Of a stretch of DNA of 48,961 bases, positions 11,235-18,902 are shown in pieces. The notes under the pieces were generated by a model that worked only from the letters and a program-made list of their open reading frames with translations, made no database searches and was not told where the DNA came from. Source of the stretch: Acidovorax sp. Root219 (GTDB taxonomy: Bacteria > Pseudomonadota > Gammaproteobacteria > Burkholderiales > Burkholderiaceae_C); the NCBI RefSeq assembly GCF_001428665.1, contig NZ_LMIJ01000011.1:250455-299415 (forward strand). The letters run 5' to 3'. A program made the position numbers and the translations under genes. Position 1 is the first letter of the stretch, and each line of letters begins with the position of its first letter.

Positions 11235-12569
11235 CTACACAATCGCGAGCGAACGCGCAGCGACATCGCGCACGATGTCCTGCGTGATGTGCAGGAACCG
11301 GTCGACATCCGTGGGCGAGTGGCAGTGCAGCGGCGAGACCCGCACGGCGCCCTGCAGCCCGAACGATTCGAGCATGCGCCGCGAGTAGATGCTGGCCGCG
11401 CTGCGCTCGTACACCGTGACGCCGCGCAGGCCGTACTCGTGCACCGCCTGGGTGCAGTCGATCCCCGAAAGGCCGATGGCGATGATCAAATCGCGCCGCG
11501 CCAGGTCGCCATGGTCCAGGTAGACCTGCACGCCCTCCATGGCGCGCAGCCCGGGCACCTCGGCACTGCCGTCGAGCAGGCGCGCCAGCAGTGCGCGCTC
11601 GTGCAGCAGGATGCGCTCCATGCCCACAGCAAAGCGCTCGCGGCGGCCTGCGGCACCGGGCGCGGCAACACCCGAGGCATCGCCCAGCCAGCACACGTAG
11701 TCCATGATTTCGGTGAGCACCGCGAACTGCCAGGGCGCGGCGCTGCCCAGGTCCCAGAAATCGGGCGCCTTGCCGGCCAGCTTGTGGTGGGGCAATGCGG
11801 CCGCGCGGTCCGACAGCCAGGCCAGGCCCGAGCCGCGGCAGCCAAAGAACTTGTAGGGCGCGATGTTGATGCCATCCACCGGCGTGGCCTGCAGGTCGAT
11901 CAGGCCGTGGGGCGCATGCTGCACGGCGTCCACAATGATGTACAGGTCGGGCTCCACGGCGCGGGCGCGCTCCACGATCTGCACCATGTCGAGCTTGGCG
12001 CCCGATATGTTGGACGCATAGATCACGTTGAGCAGGCAGGTGCCCCCATCCACCAGGCGCACGATGGCATCCACATCGACACCGCCGGTGGCGGGGTTGC
12101 TCGGGGCCACGCGCAGCTCGCGCCCGGTCTGGCGCGCGTAGCGCTCCATGGCGTCGAAGGACGAGGGGTGCTCGAGCACCGTGGTGACCATGTTGGTACC
12201 CGGCACGTTCTCGGCCACGGCGCGCACCATGTCGAACATGGCGCCCGATGCCGTCAGGGCCGCATAGACGCTGCCTCCCTGCGCGTTGAGCAATGTGCGC
12301 AGGTCGCCCGCACCGGTGGCCTGCACGCCCTGCAGCTCGCGCGCCACCTCGTGGATGCGCTCGGTGTTGTCGGGCACGGCATCGACCTGACCCATGCGCT
12401 CCACGGCGGCCTTCAGGCGCAGCGAGCCGCCCGCATTGTCGAAATACAGGCGCTCGCGCCCATGGTGGTCATGCTCCACCTGCAGGAAACGCTCGCGCAC
12501 CGCACGCATCAGGTCATCGGGGAACAGCAGGCCTTCGGGATACCGGGTCAGAGGGGATGCAGCCATCAC
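11235..12569 (-). CDS. Class V aminotransferase-fold PLP enzyme (cysteine desulfurase-like)
   Basis: 444 residues. The fold shows in FDNAGGS near the N-terminus, HEVARE, EHPSSF in the position of the desulfurase EHxSN, and VDAVQHAPHGLIDL (aspartate that pairs with the PLP ring). NIAPYKFFGCRGSGL carries the PLP-lysine. These match the SufS/CsdA/kynureninase-like class V family, but no catalytic-cysteine loop can be assigned, so desulfurase activity is doubtful; a beta-lyase, epimerase or amino-acid cleaving role is as likely. Its start overlaps the stop of the binding-protein gene by four bases (ATGA), which means coupled translation and points to a shared amino-acid substrate. Confidence 0.85.
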   Translation of the reverse strand: MMAASPLTRYPEGLLFPDDLMRAVRERFLQVEHDHHGRERLYFDNAGGSLRLKAAVERMGQVDAVPDNTERIHEVARELQGVQATGAGDLRTLLNAQGGSVYAALTASGAMFDMVRAVAENVPGTNMVTTVLEHPSSFDAMERYARQTGRELRVAPSNPATGGVDVDAIVRLVDGGTCLLNVIYASNISGAKLDMVQIVERARAVEPDLYIIVDAVQHAPHGLIDLQATPVDGINIAPYKFFGCRGSGLAWLSDRAAALPHHKLAGKAPDFWDLGSAAPWQFAVLTEIMDYVCWLGDASGVAAPGAAGRRERFAVGMERILLHERALLARLLDGSAEVPGLRAMEGVQVYLDHGDLARRDLIIAIGLSGIDCTQAVHEYGLRGVTVYERSAASIYSRRMLESFGLQGAVRVSPLHCHSPTDVDRFLHITQDIVRDVAARSLAIV

Positions 12570-13465
12570 ACGCCCTTGTTGCTGGGGTTGCGGTAGGCCT
12601 CGCGCACCGCATCGGTCATCGGAAAGTTGATGTTGATATTGCTCGGCGGGATGGGCTGGGTGAACCAGCGCGCATACAGGCGCTCCATCTCGCCGGACTT
12701 CATGAGCTGCGTGACAGTCTGGTCCACCAGCGCCTGAAAGGGCGCATCGTTCTTGCGCAGCATGATGCCGTAGGGCTCCTGGCGCAGCACCACGTCCTTC
12801 AAGATCACGTAGTCACCAGGGTTGGGTGACACGGCGATCAGCCCTGCGAGCTGCACGTCGTCGAGCACGTAGGCCACGGCCCGGTCACTGGCCAGCAGCA
12901 GGAAGGCGTCGGCAGTGTCCTTGCCCGAAATCTCCTGCACCTCCAGGTTTTCTGTGCGGCGGAAGCTGCGCAGCAACTGGATCGAGGTGCTGCCGGCCAC
13001 GGTCGCCACGCTCTTGCCCGCCAGGTCTGCCAGCGAGGTGATGCCCGACTTCTTCTTGACCGCCACAGTGATGTTGGTGACGAAGTGGCTGGGCGCAAAT
13101 GCGACCTGCTGCTGGCGCACCACCGAGTTGGTGGTGGTGGCACAGTCCAGGTCCACGGTGCCATTCTGTATCAGCGGAATGCGGTTCAGCGAATTGAGCA
13201 AGGTGTACTGCACCCGCAGCGCAGGCAGGCCGAGTTTGGCCTTGACGGCGTCGACGATCTTCAGGCAGATGTCGTTGGAAAAGCCGACGGGGTCGCCGCT
13301 GCCCGTGGGCTTGTACGAGAAGGGGACGGAGCTGTCGCGGTTACCGATGTGGATGGTGCCGCTCTCCTTGATCTTGCGCAGGGTGTCGATTTCCTGCGCC
13401 ATGGCAGCGGATACCAGCACGGTGGCGCCCAATGCAGCGAGAGCAGACATCTTGAAGAGGTGCAT
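12566..13465 (-). CDS. Periplasmic amino-acid-binding protein (glutamate/aspartate GltI-like)
   Basis: 299 residues with a cleavable signal peptide ending at AMA-QE (about residue 23). The fold is the type II family 3 solute-binding protein: GTIHIGNRDSSVPFSY at the start of the mature chain, GFSNDICLKIVDAV, and a C-terminal PIPPSNININFPM segment like the one ending E. coli GltI. That suggests acidic amino acids or close relatives. No permease or ATPase genes adjoin it, so it either borrows another importer or serves the PLP enzyme's pathway. It is first of a coupled pair with the PLP enzyme and divergent from a LysR regulator. Confidence 0.92.
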   Translation of the reverse strand: MHLFKMSALAALGATVLVSAAMAQEIDTLRKIKESGTIHIGNRDSSVPFSYKPTGSGDPVGFSNDICLKIVDAVKAKLGLPALRVQYTLLNSLNRIPLIQNGTVDLDCATTTNSVVRQQQVAFAPSHFVTNITVAVKKKSGITSLADLAGKSVATVAGSTSIQLLRSFRRTENLEVQEISGKDTADAFLLLASDRAVAYVLDDVQLAGLIAVSPNPGDYVILKDVVLRQEPYGIMLRKNDAPFQALVDQTVTQLMKSGEMERLYARWFTQPIPPSNININFPMTDAVREAYRNPSNKGV

Positions 13466-13643
13466 GGCGGTCTTTCCAGAAAAGCGGGGCGGTCGACGGG
13501 ACCAGGATCGCCACCGGAAATCTCTCGGTCAGTGCATTCGGTGGCGGGCTTGAACGGATTCTGGAATTGCTCTTACTTTAAAAAAAGCGATTTTTTGTGC
13601 TCGAATTGCATGAATAAAAGTGATTTGAAAGCCACGCACTCCC
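13466..13643. promoter_or_regulatory. Divergent control region between binding-protein gene and LysR regulator
   Basis: This 178-base gap is AT-rich near the LysR side, unlike its surroundings. It contains two direct copies of GAATTGC (13564-13570 and 13603-13609, 39 bases apart, close to four helical turns) flanking a short palindrome AAAAAAGCGATTTTTT (13581-13596). LysR-type proteins usually bind such a region, repress themselves and activate the divergent operon. The assignment as operator is inference. Confidence 0.5.
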
Positions 13644-14570
13644 ATGATGACCTTCAAGCAGCTCGAAGCCCTGTACTGGATCGCCCAACTGGGCGGCTTT
13701 GCCCAGGCGGCACACAAGCTGCACACCTCGCAGTCGGCCGTGTCCAAACGGGTGCATGAGCTGGAGCAGCTGTTCGACACCCCGCTGTTCGACCGCAGCC
13801 AGCGCACCGCACGGCTCACTGAAAAGGGCGAAGAGATGTTCGTGCTCGCGCGCCAGCTGCTGCGCCAGCGCGATGCGGCGGTGGAGCAGTTCAGCAAGCC
13901 GGGGGTGATAGAGCGGCGCCTGCGCATCGGCGTGACCGAACTCACGGCCATGACCTGGCTGCCCCGGCTGGTGGCGCTGGTGCAGCAGCACTACCCCAAG
14001 GTGACGCTGGAGCCTGACGTGGACGGCAGCCTGCCGCTGCGCGACAAGCTGCTGGCCGATGACCTGGACCTGGTCATCGTGCCCGATGCGTTTGCCGATG
14101 CGCGCCTGCCCGCCAAGGCCGTGGGCCAGGTGGAGAGCGCCTGGATGTGCCAGCCCGGCCTGCTGCCCGCCGGCCCGGTGCGCCTGCACCAGCTCGCGCA
14201 CCAGCGGCTGCTGGTGCAGGGGCAGTCGTCAGGAACCGGCCGGCGCTACGACGCATGGATGAAGGAACTGGGCGCCGAACCCTCGGACGCCATCGTGGTG
14301 AGCAACCTGATCGCGCTGATCGGCCTGACCATCTCGGGCCTGGGTGTGAGCTACCTGCCGCGCCACTGCCTGGACCCGCTCATCAGCGCCGGTCTGCTGG
14401 CCGTGCTGGAGGTGGACCCTCCTTTGCCCCCCGTGCCCTACGTGGCGCTGTACAAGGGCGAGCACCGCAGTGCGTTGGTGTCTTCCATCACCATGCTGGC
14501 CCAGTCCTGCTGCGACTTCACGCGCGCTTTCCAGGCGTTCCCGATGGGGGATGGCACAGAGCGACGCTGA
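13644..14570 (+). CDS. LysR-family transcriptional regulator
   Basis: 308 residues; the start may be either of two adjacent ATG codons (13644 or 13647). The N-terminal helix-turn-helix covers about residues 3-62 (FKQLEALYWIAQLGGFAQAA, SQSAVSKRVHELE), followed by a substrate-binding-like effector domain with two lobes (about 92-295). Placement opposite the amino-acid-binding protein and PLP enzyme makes that pair its probable target. It converges on amiE with only seven bases between stop codons, and no separate terminator is evident there. Confidence 0.93.
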   Translation: MMTFKQLEALYWIAQLGGFAQAAHKLHTSQSAVSKRVHELEQLFDTPLFDRSQRTARLTEKGEEMFVLARQLLRQRDAAVEQFSKPGVIERRLRIGVTELTAMTWLPRLVALVQQHYPKVTLEPDVDGSLPLRDKLLADDLDLVIVPDAFADARLPAKAVGQVESAWMCQPGLLPAGPVRLHQLAHQRLLVQGQSSGTGRRYDAWMKELGAEPSDAIVVSNLIALIGLTISGLGVSYLPRHCLDPLISAGLLAVLEVDPPLPPVPYVALYKGEHRSALVSSITMLAQSCCDFTRAFQAFPMGDGTERR

Positions 14571-14577
14571 CCCGGGC

Positions 14578-15600
14578 CTATGCGTGCGGAATGCCATCGA
14601 TGGGGCATTCCGCCGTGCCCACTGTGCTGCGTGTGAGCGCTTCCACCGCCTGGCGCGTGCCCTCGGGGTCGGTCACCCAGCGCTGGTAGAAGCCGTAGGG
14701 GCAGGCGGCCACGCCTTTGTCCCCCTCGCCGGAGTTGATCATGCCGGTATAGCCGCGGTGCAGCAGCTTGAACAGATGGTTCTCGGACTGGCCGTTCTTG
14801 CGGAAGTCGCGGATCAGGCTGGTGGACAGGGCCGCATACTGCACGCCGTATTCCTCTTCGCCGCACTCGCCCAGGGTGCGGCCATCGAAGCCGATCAGCG
14901 CCGAATGGCCGAAGTAGCTGTACACGCCATCGAACCCCGCCGCATTGGCCACCGCCACGTAGGTGTTGTTGGCGAAGGCCATGGCCTTGCTGATGAGGAT
15001 CTGCTGCTCCTTGGCTGGGTACATGTAGCCCTGGCAGCGCACGATGAGCTCGGCGCCCTTCATTGCGCAGTCGCGCCAGATCTCGGGGTAGTTGCCGTCG
15101 TCGCAGATGATGAGGCTGATCTTCAGGCCCTTGGGCCCGTCGCTCACATAGGTCTGGTCGCCGGGGTACCAGCCCTCGATGGGCGTCCAGGGCATGATCT
15201 TGCGGTACTTCTGCACGATCTCGCCCTGGTCGTTCATCAGGATCAGCGTGTTGTACGGCATCTTGTGCGGATGCTCTTCATGCCGTTCCCCCGTGAGCGA
15301 GAACACGCCCCAGACCTTGGCCTTGCGGCAGGCAGCCGCGAAGATTTCCGTCTCGGGGCCAGGAATGGTGGTGGCGGTCTCCATCATCTCCTGGCGGTCG
15401 TACATGATGCCGTGGGTGCTGTACTCGGGGAAGATCACCAGGTCCATGCCCGGCAGGCCGGTCTTCATGCCGACCAGCATGTCGGCGATCTTGCGCGCGT
15501 TCTCCAGCACCTCGGCCTTGCTGTGCAGGCGCGGCATCTTGTAGTTGACCACCGCGACGCCGACGGTGTCCTTGCTGCTCGAAATATCGCCGTGGATCAT
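14578..15600 (-). CDS. amiE: Aliphatic amidase (acylamide amidohydrolase)
   Basis: 340 residues, against 346 in Pseudomonas aeruginosa AmiE, with high similarity along the length from memory of that protein (HGDISSS start, [26 protein letters not shown]). The nitrilase-superfamily triad is intact at the same numbers: E59 in FPEY, K134 in YRKIMPW and C166 in IICDDGN. It hydrolyses short aliphatic amides such as acetamide and propionamide to the acid and ammonia in the cytoplasm. Formamidase AmiF is a close relative, but the sequence reads as AmiE. It is the last gene of the urt-fmd operon, separated from fmdB by 144 bases that hold a structured repeat. The start at 15600 replaces an upstream ATG that lies inside the repeat. 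Confidence 0.94.
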   Translation of the reverse strand: MIHGDISSSKDTVGVAVVNYKMPRLHSKAEVLENARKIADMLVGMKTGLPGMDLVIFPEYSTHGIMYDRQEMMETATTIPGPETEIFAAACRKAKVWGVFSLTGERHEEHPHKMPYNTLILMNDQGEIVQKYRKIMPWTPIEGWYPGDQTYVSDGPKGLKISLIICDDGNYPEIWRDCAMKGAELIVRCQGYMYPAKEQQILISKAMAFANNTYVAVANAAGFDGVYSYFGHSALIGFDGRTLGECGEEEYGVQYAALSTSLIRDFRKNGQSENHLFKLLHRGYTGMINSGEGDKGVAACPYGFYQRWVTDPEGTRQAVEALTRSTVGTAECPIDGIPHA

Positions 15601-15654
15601 GGCGTGTTCTCCTTGGGAAATCCTGAAGCCTGGACGCCTCCTGCGGGTTGGCAT

Positions 15655-15738
15655 TCAGCCGGATAACTAGGCGGGGAGCCGCAGACAGTGCTTCAGCACG
15701 GCAAGGCTCCCCAACGACGTTAGCCGGTTGAAGGCAAA
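15655..15738 (-). repeat. Structured intergenic repeat, copy 1 (between fmdB and amiE)
   Basis: Read on the minus strand it begins TTTGCCTTCAACC six bases after the fmdB stop. It can fold into one long imperfect hairpin: outer arms CAACCGGCTAAC and GTTATCCGGCTG, an inner perfect pair GGGGAGCC/GGCTCCCC, and an apical GTGCT-GA-AGCAC loop. The first 53 bases match 46 of 53 positions, without gaps, in the copy at the end of the window. It lies inside an operon, so it could act as an attenuator or an mRNA-stability element. Confidence 0.85.
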
Positions 15739-15744
15739 GCCGCG

Positions 15745-16110
15745 TCAGTGGCTGATCATCCAGGGGCGTTTGGACGGGAAGGTCTTCGCACCGTTGGGCG
15801 CCGTGACGGTGCTGCCGCGTTTGCTCGCACCGCCGCTGCAGCAGCCACACCCCGAGGGATGGCGCAGCCGGCCGTAGCTGCCGGCATCGCCATCGCGCGA
15901 GGACGAGCGCGGGGCGTGCTGGGCGCGCTCGTTGGTGTCGTGCGCGCGGCGCTGCTCGGGGCTCACGCAGGCGAGGTGCGGTGCGTGCGCGAACACGCGC
16001 GCCGCTGCCGCCCCGCAGTCGGGGCAGGCGCAGGGCTCGTTGCGCAGGGCGACGCTGCGCAGCGCGTCGAAGTTGCCGCAGTCGGCGCAGGCGTAGTCGT
16101 AGGTGGGCAT
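15745..16110 (-). CDS. fmdB: FmdB-family zinc-ribbon protein
   Basis: 121 residues. It opens with MPTYDYACADCG, the FmdB hallmark; C8/C11 and a second pair around residues 29-32 (CPDCG) form a one-zinc ribbon. Then follow a low-complexity Ser/Arg/His-rich stretch and a second cysteine group (CGCC near 88-91). FmdB was proposed as a regulator of amidase expression in Methylophilus methylotrophus. Its start lies 15 bases after fmdA, which supports co-transcription and a role in formamidase function or expression. The molecular role remains unproven. Confidence 0.88.
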   Translation of the reverse strand: MPTYDYACADCGNFDALRSVALRNEPCACPDCGAAAARVFAHAPHLACVSPEQRRAHDTNERAQHAPRSSSRDGDAGSYGRLRHPSGCGCCSGGASKRGSTVTAPNGAKTFPSKRPWMISH

Positions 16111-16125
16111 GGCGGGCCTGCCTTG

Positions 16126-17355
16126 CTACTTGTCTTGCGAGATCGGCATGTCGATGCTGCCGTCGAGCATCTTCACCGGGCCGGCGGCCGTGGGGTTGAT
16201 GTCGAAGTCGAAGATCTCCGTGGGCAGCCACAGCGTGGCGCAGGCGTTGGGCACGTCGACCACGCCGCTGATGTGGCCCTGCACGGGGGCCGTGCCCAGG
16301 ATGGAATAGGCCTGCGCGCCGCTGTAGCCGAACTTCTTGAGGTACTCGATGGCGTTCAGGCAGGCCTGGCGGTAGGCCACCGTGACGTCCAGGTAGTGCT
16401 GCTTGCCCGATTCGTCGACCGAGATGCCTTCGAAGATCAGGTAGTCCTTGTAGTTGGGGGTGACCGGGCTGGGCTTGAAGATCGGGTTCTTGATGCCGTA
16501 CTTGGCCATGCCGCCCTTGATCAGGCTGACCTTCATGTGTACCCAGCCGGCCATCTCGATGGCGCCGCAGAAGGTGATCTCGCCGTCGCCCTGGCTGAAG
16601 TGCAGGTCGCCCACCGACAGGCCCGCGCCTTCCACGTAGACCGGGAAGTACACCTTGGAGCCGCGCGAGAGATCCTTGATGTCGCAGTTGCCGCCATGCT
16701 CACGCGGCGGCACGGTGCGCGCGCCCTCGGCGGCGGCCTTGGCCTTGGCCTCGCCCTGCAGCTTGCCCATGTGGGCTGTCACGCCATTGGGCGGATTCGC
16801 CAGGCCGGGCACGCGATCGGGGTCGGTGGCGATCAGCTCGGCTTCGCGGGCGTTCCAGGCGTCGAGCATCTTCTGGTCGGGCAGGCAGCCGATGAGACCG
16901 GGGTGGATCAGCCCTGCGAAGTTCACGCCCGGGATGTGGCGGCTGTTGGTGAACATGCCATGGAAGTCCCAGATGGATTTTTGCGCCAGCGGGTAGTGCT
17001 CGGTGAGGAAGCCGCCGCCGTTCTTCTTGGAGAAGAAGCCGTTGAAGCCCCACAGGCTGTCGTCACGCGCGCCGATGTCGAGCAGGTCCACCACCAGCAG
17101 GTCGCCCGGCTCGGCACCCTTGACGCCCACGGGGCCCGACAGGAAATGCACGGTGGACAGGTCCACATCGCGCACGTCGTCGGCGCTGTCGTCGTTCTTG
17201 ATGGCGCCGCCAGTCCAGTCGTAGGTCTCGAGCTTGAACTCCGCGCCGGGCTCCACCCAAACGGCCATGGGGATGTCCGGATGCCAGCGGTTGTGTACCA
17301 GCGGGTTCTCGTACGGGGACTGCTTGAGGTCCACCTTGATCAGGGTATCGGCCAT
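16126..17355 (-). CDS. fmdA: Formamidase (acetamidase/formamidase family)
   Basis: 409 residues, against about 407 in Methylophilus FmdA. It hydrolyses formamide (and weakly other short amides) to formate and ammonia in the cytoplasm. Family signatures include KVDLKQSPYENP with HNRWHPDIP at the N-terminus, VHFLSGPVGVKGAEPGDLL, REHGGNCDIKDLS (probable metal and active-site region), GDLHFSQGDGE and GWVHMKVSLIK. It is sixth in the urtABCDE-fmdA-fmdB-amiE operon, 57 bases after urtE, so importer and hydrolase are made together. Confidence 0.95.
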   Translation of the reverse strand: MADTLIKVDLKQSPYENPLVHNRWHPDIPMAVWVEPGAEFKLETYDWTGGAIKNDDSADDVRDVDLSTVHFLSGPVGVKGAEPGDLLVVDLLDIGARDDSLWGFNGFFSKKNGGGFLTEHYPLAQKSIWDFHGMFTNSRHIPGVNFAGLIHPGLIGCLPDQKMLDAWNAREAELIATDPDRVPGLANPPNGVTAHMGKLQGEAKAKAAAEGARTVPPREHGGNCDIKDLSRGSKVYFPVYVEGAGLSVGDLHFSQGDGEITFCGAIEMAGWVHMKVSLIKGGMAKYGIKNPIFKPSPVTPNYKDYLIFEGISVDESGKQHYLDVTVAYRQACLNAIEYLKKFGYSGAQAYSILGTAPVQGHISGVVDVPNACATLWLPTEIFDFDINPTAAGPVKMLDGSIDMPISQDK

Positions 17356-17412
17356 GGCGTGTTGCTCCTTGGATGGTTGTGGAAGGGGAACGAAAAGAGA
17401 CGGGAGAGAGGA

Positions 17413-18102
17413 TCAGACGGAAAGGTAGGCCTTGATGTGCTGCTGATCGGTGTCGGCACGCGCGGTCTCGTGTACCAGGCGGCCGCCTTCGATGACGAAC
17501 AGGCGGTCGGCCACGTCCATGGCGAACGAGAGCACCTGCTCGCTGACCACGATGGTGATCTGGCGCAGCTTGCGGATCTCGTTGAGCGCGCGGGCGATGT
17601 CCTTGATGATCGAAGGCTGGATGCCCTCGGTAGGTTCGTCGAGCAGCAGCACCTTGGGGTCGGTGACCAGCGCGCGCGCAATCGCCAGCTGCTGCTGCTG
17701 CCCGCCCGAAAGGTTGCCGCCCTTGCGCCGGCGCATGTCCCAGAGCACGGGGAACAGGGCGTAGATCTCCTCGGGGATCTCGCGCGTCTTCGAGTTTTCG
17801 AGGCCCGTCTGGATGTTTTCTTCCACCGTCAGTGTCGGAAAGATCATGCGGCCCTGGGGCACGTAGGCGATGCCCTTGGCCACGCGGCGAAAGCTCTCGT
17901 CACGCGTCACCTCCTGGCCGGCCACGCTGATGCTGCCGCTCTTGACCGGCATCACGCCCATGAGGCTCTTGAACAGCGTGGTCTTGCCCATGCCGTTGCG
18001 GCCCATGATGGCCACGGTCTCGTTGGCCCGGCCCGAGAACGAGATACCGTGCAGTGCTTCGCTCTGGCCGTAGGCCACGAACAGGTCCTTGACTTCCAAC
18101 AT
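17413..18102 (-). CDS. urtE: Urea/short-chain amide ABC transporter ATPase UrtE
   Basis: 229 residues. Walker A is GRNGMGKTT, the ABC signature LSGGQQQQLAIAR, and Walker B VLLLDEPTEG; the order and the PTEGIQPSII wording match the UrtE/LivF branch. It powers the importer together with UrtD at the inner membrane. The start at 18102 was chosen over longer readings because it begins MLEVKDLF as in relatives. 29 bases separate it from urtD. Confidence 0.94.
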   Translation of the reverse strand: MLEVKDLFVAYGQSEALHGISFSGRANETVAIMGRNGMGKTTLFKSLMGVMPVKSGSISVAGQEVTRDESFRRVAKGIAYVPQGRMIFPTLTVEENIQTGLENSKTREIPEEIYALFPVLWDMRRRKGGNLSGGQQQQLAIARALVTDPKVLLLDEPTEGIQPSIIKDIARALNEIRKLRQITIVVSEQVLSFAMDVADRLFVIEGGRLVHETARADTDQQHIKAYLSV

Positions 18103-18131
18103 ATGGGTGCTCCTGTGCGGGGGATGGCCGG

Positions 18132-18875
18132 TCAGTGGCCGAGGTAGACGTCGATCACCTTGGGGTCGTTCTGGACCTTGTCCATCGAGCCTTCGGCCAG
18201 GATCTTTCCCTGGTGCATGACGGTGACCTTGTGCGCGATGCGCTTGACGAACTCCATGTCGTGCTCGATCACGATCACCGCGCGGTTCTTGCAGATGCGT
18301 TGCAGCAGCTCGGCCGTGAGCTCGCGCTCGCGCGCGCTCATGCCGGCAATCGGCTCGTCGAGCATCAGCAGCTCGGGCTCCTGCATCAGCAGCATGCCGA
18401 TCTCCAGCCACTGCTTTTGCCCGTGCGAGAGCAGGCCGGCCTCGGTGGCGAGCTTGTCCCCGAGGCCGATGTCGTCGGCCACGGCCTGCACGCGCTCCTT
18501 CACCGCCGGGGTGCAGCGGAACGCGAGTGCACCGAACACCGAGCGGCCCGAGGGATACGAGACCTCCAGGTTCTGGAACACCGAGAGGTTCTCGTAGATC
18601 GAGGGCGTCTGGAACTTGCGGCCGATGCCCAGGCGCACGCGCTTGTGTTCGGCCATGCGCGTGAGCTCTTCATTCTTGAACTTGATGCTGCCGCCGGTGG
18701 CGCGCGTCTTGCCGCAGATCAGGTCCAGCAGCGTGGTCTTGCCCGCGCCGTTGGGGCCGATGATCACGCGCAGCTCGTTCTTGTCGACGTACAGCGTGAG
18801 GGCGTCGATGGCCTTGAAGCCGTCGAACGAGACCGTGAGTTCTTCCACGGCCAGGGCGAAGTCGGTGTTGCTCAT
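18132..18875 (-). CDS. urtD: Urea/short-chain amide ABC transporter ATPase UrtD
   Basis: 247 residues. Walker A is GPNGAGKTT, and Walker B LLMLDEPIAGM. The signature motif is LSHGQ instead of LSGGQ, a degenerate form characteristic of UrtD, so it is a feature of the branch rather than damage. The second ATPase of the importer, it pairs with UrtE. It lies 27 bases after urtC in the same operon. Confidence 0.94.
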   Translation of the reverse strand: MSNTDFALAVEELTVSFDGFKAIDALTLYVDKNELRVIIGPNGAGKTTLLDLICGKTRATGGSIKFKNEELTRMAEHKRVRLGIGRKFQTPSIYENLSVFQNLEVSYPSGRSVFGALAFRCTPAVKERVQAVADDIGLGDKLATEAGLLSHGQKQWLEIGMLLMQEPELLMLDEPIAGMSARERELTAELLQRICKNRAVIVIEHDMEFVKRIAHKVTVMHQGKILAEGSMDKVQNDPKVIDVYLGH

Positions 18876-18902
18876 GAAGGGTGCTCCGGGTGCGGGGTGC
18901 GC

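Noticed and set aside
18132..18875. Inactivated ATPase because of LSHGQ instead of LSGGQ in UrtD
   Set aside because: This variant is normal for the UrtD branch, and Walker A and B are intact.
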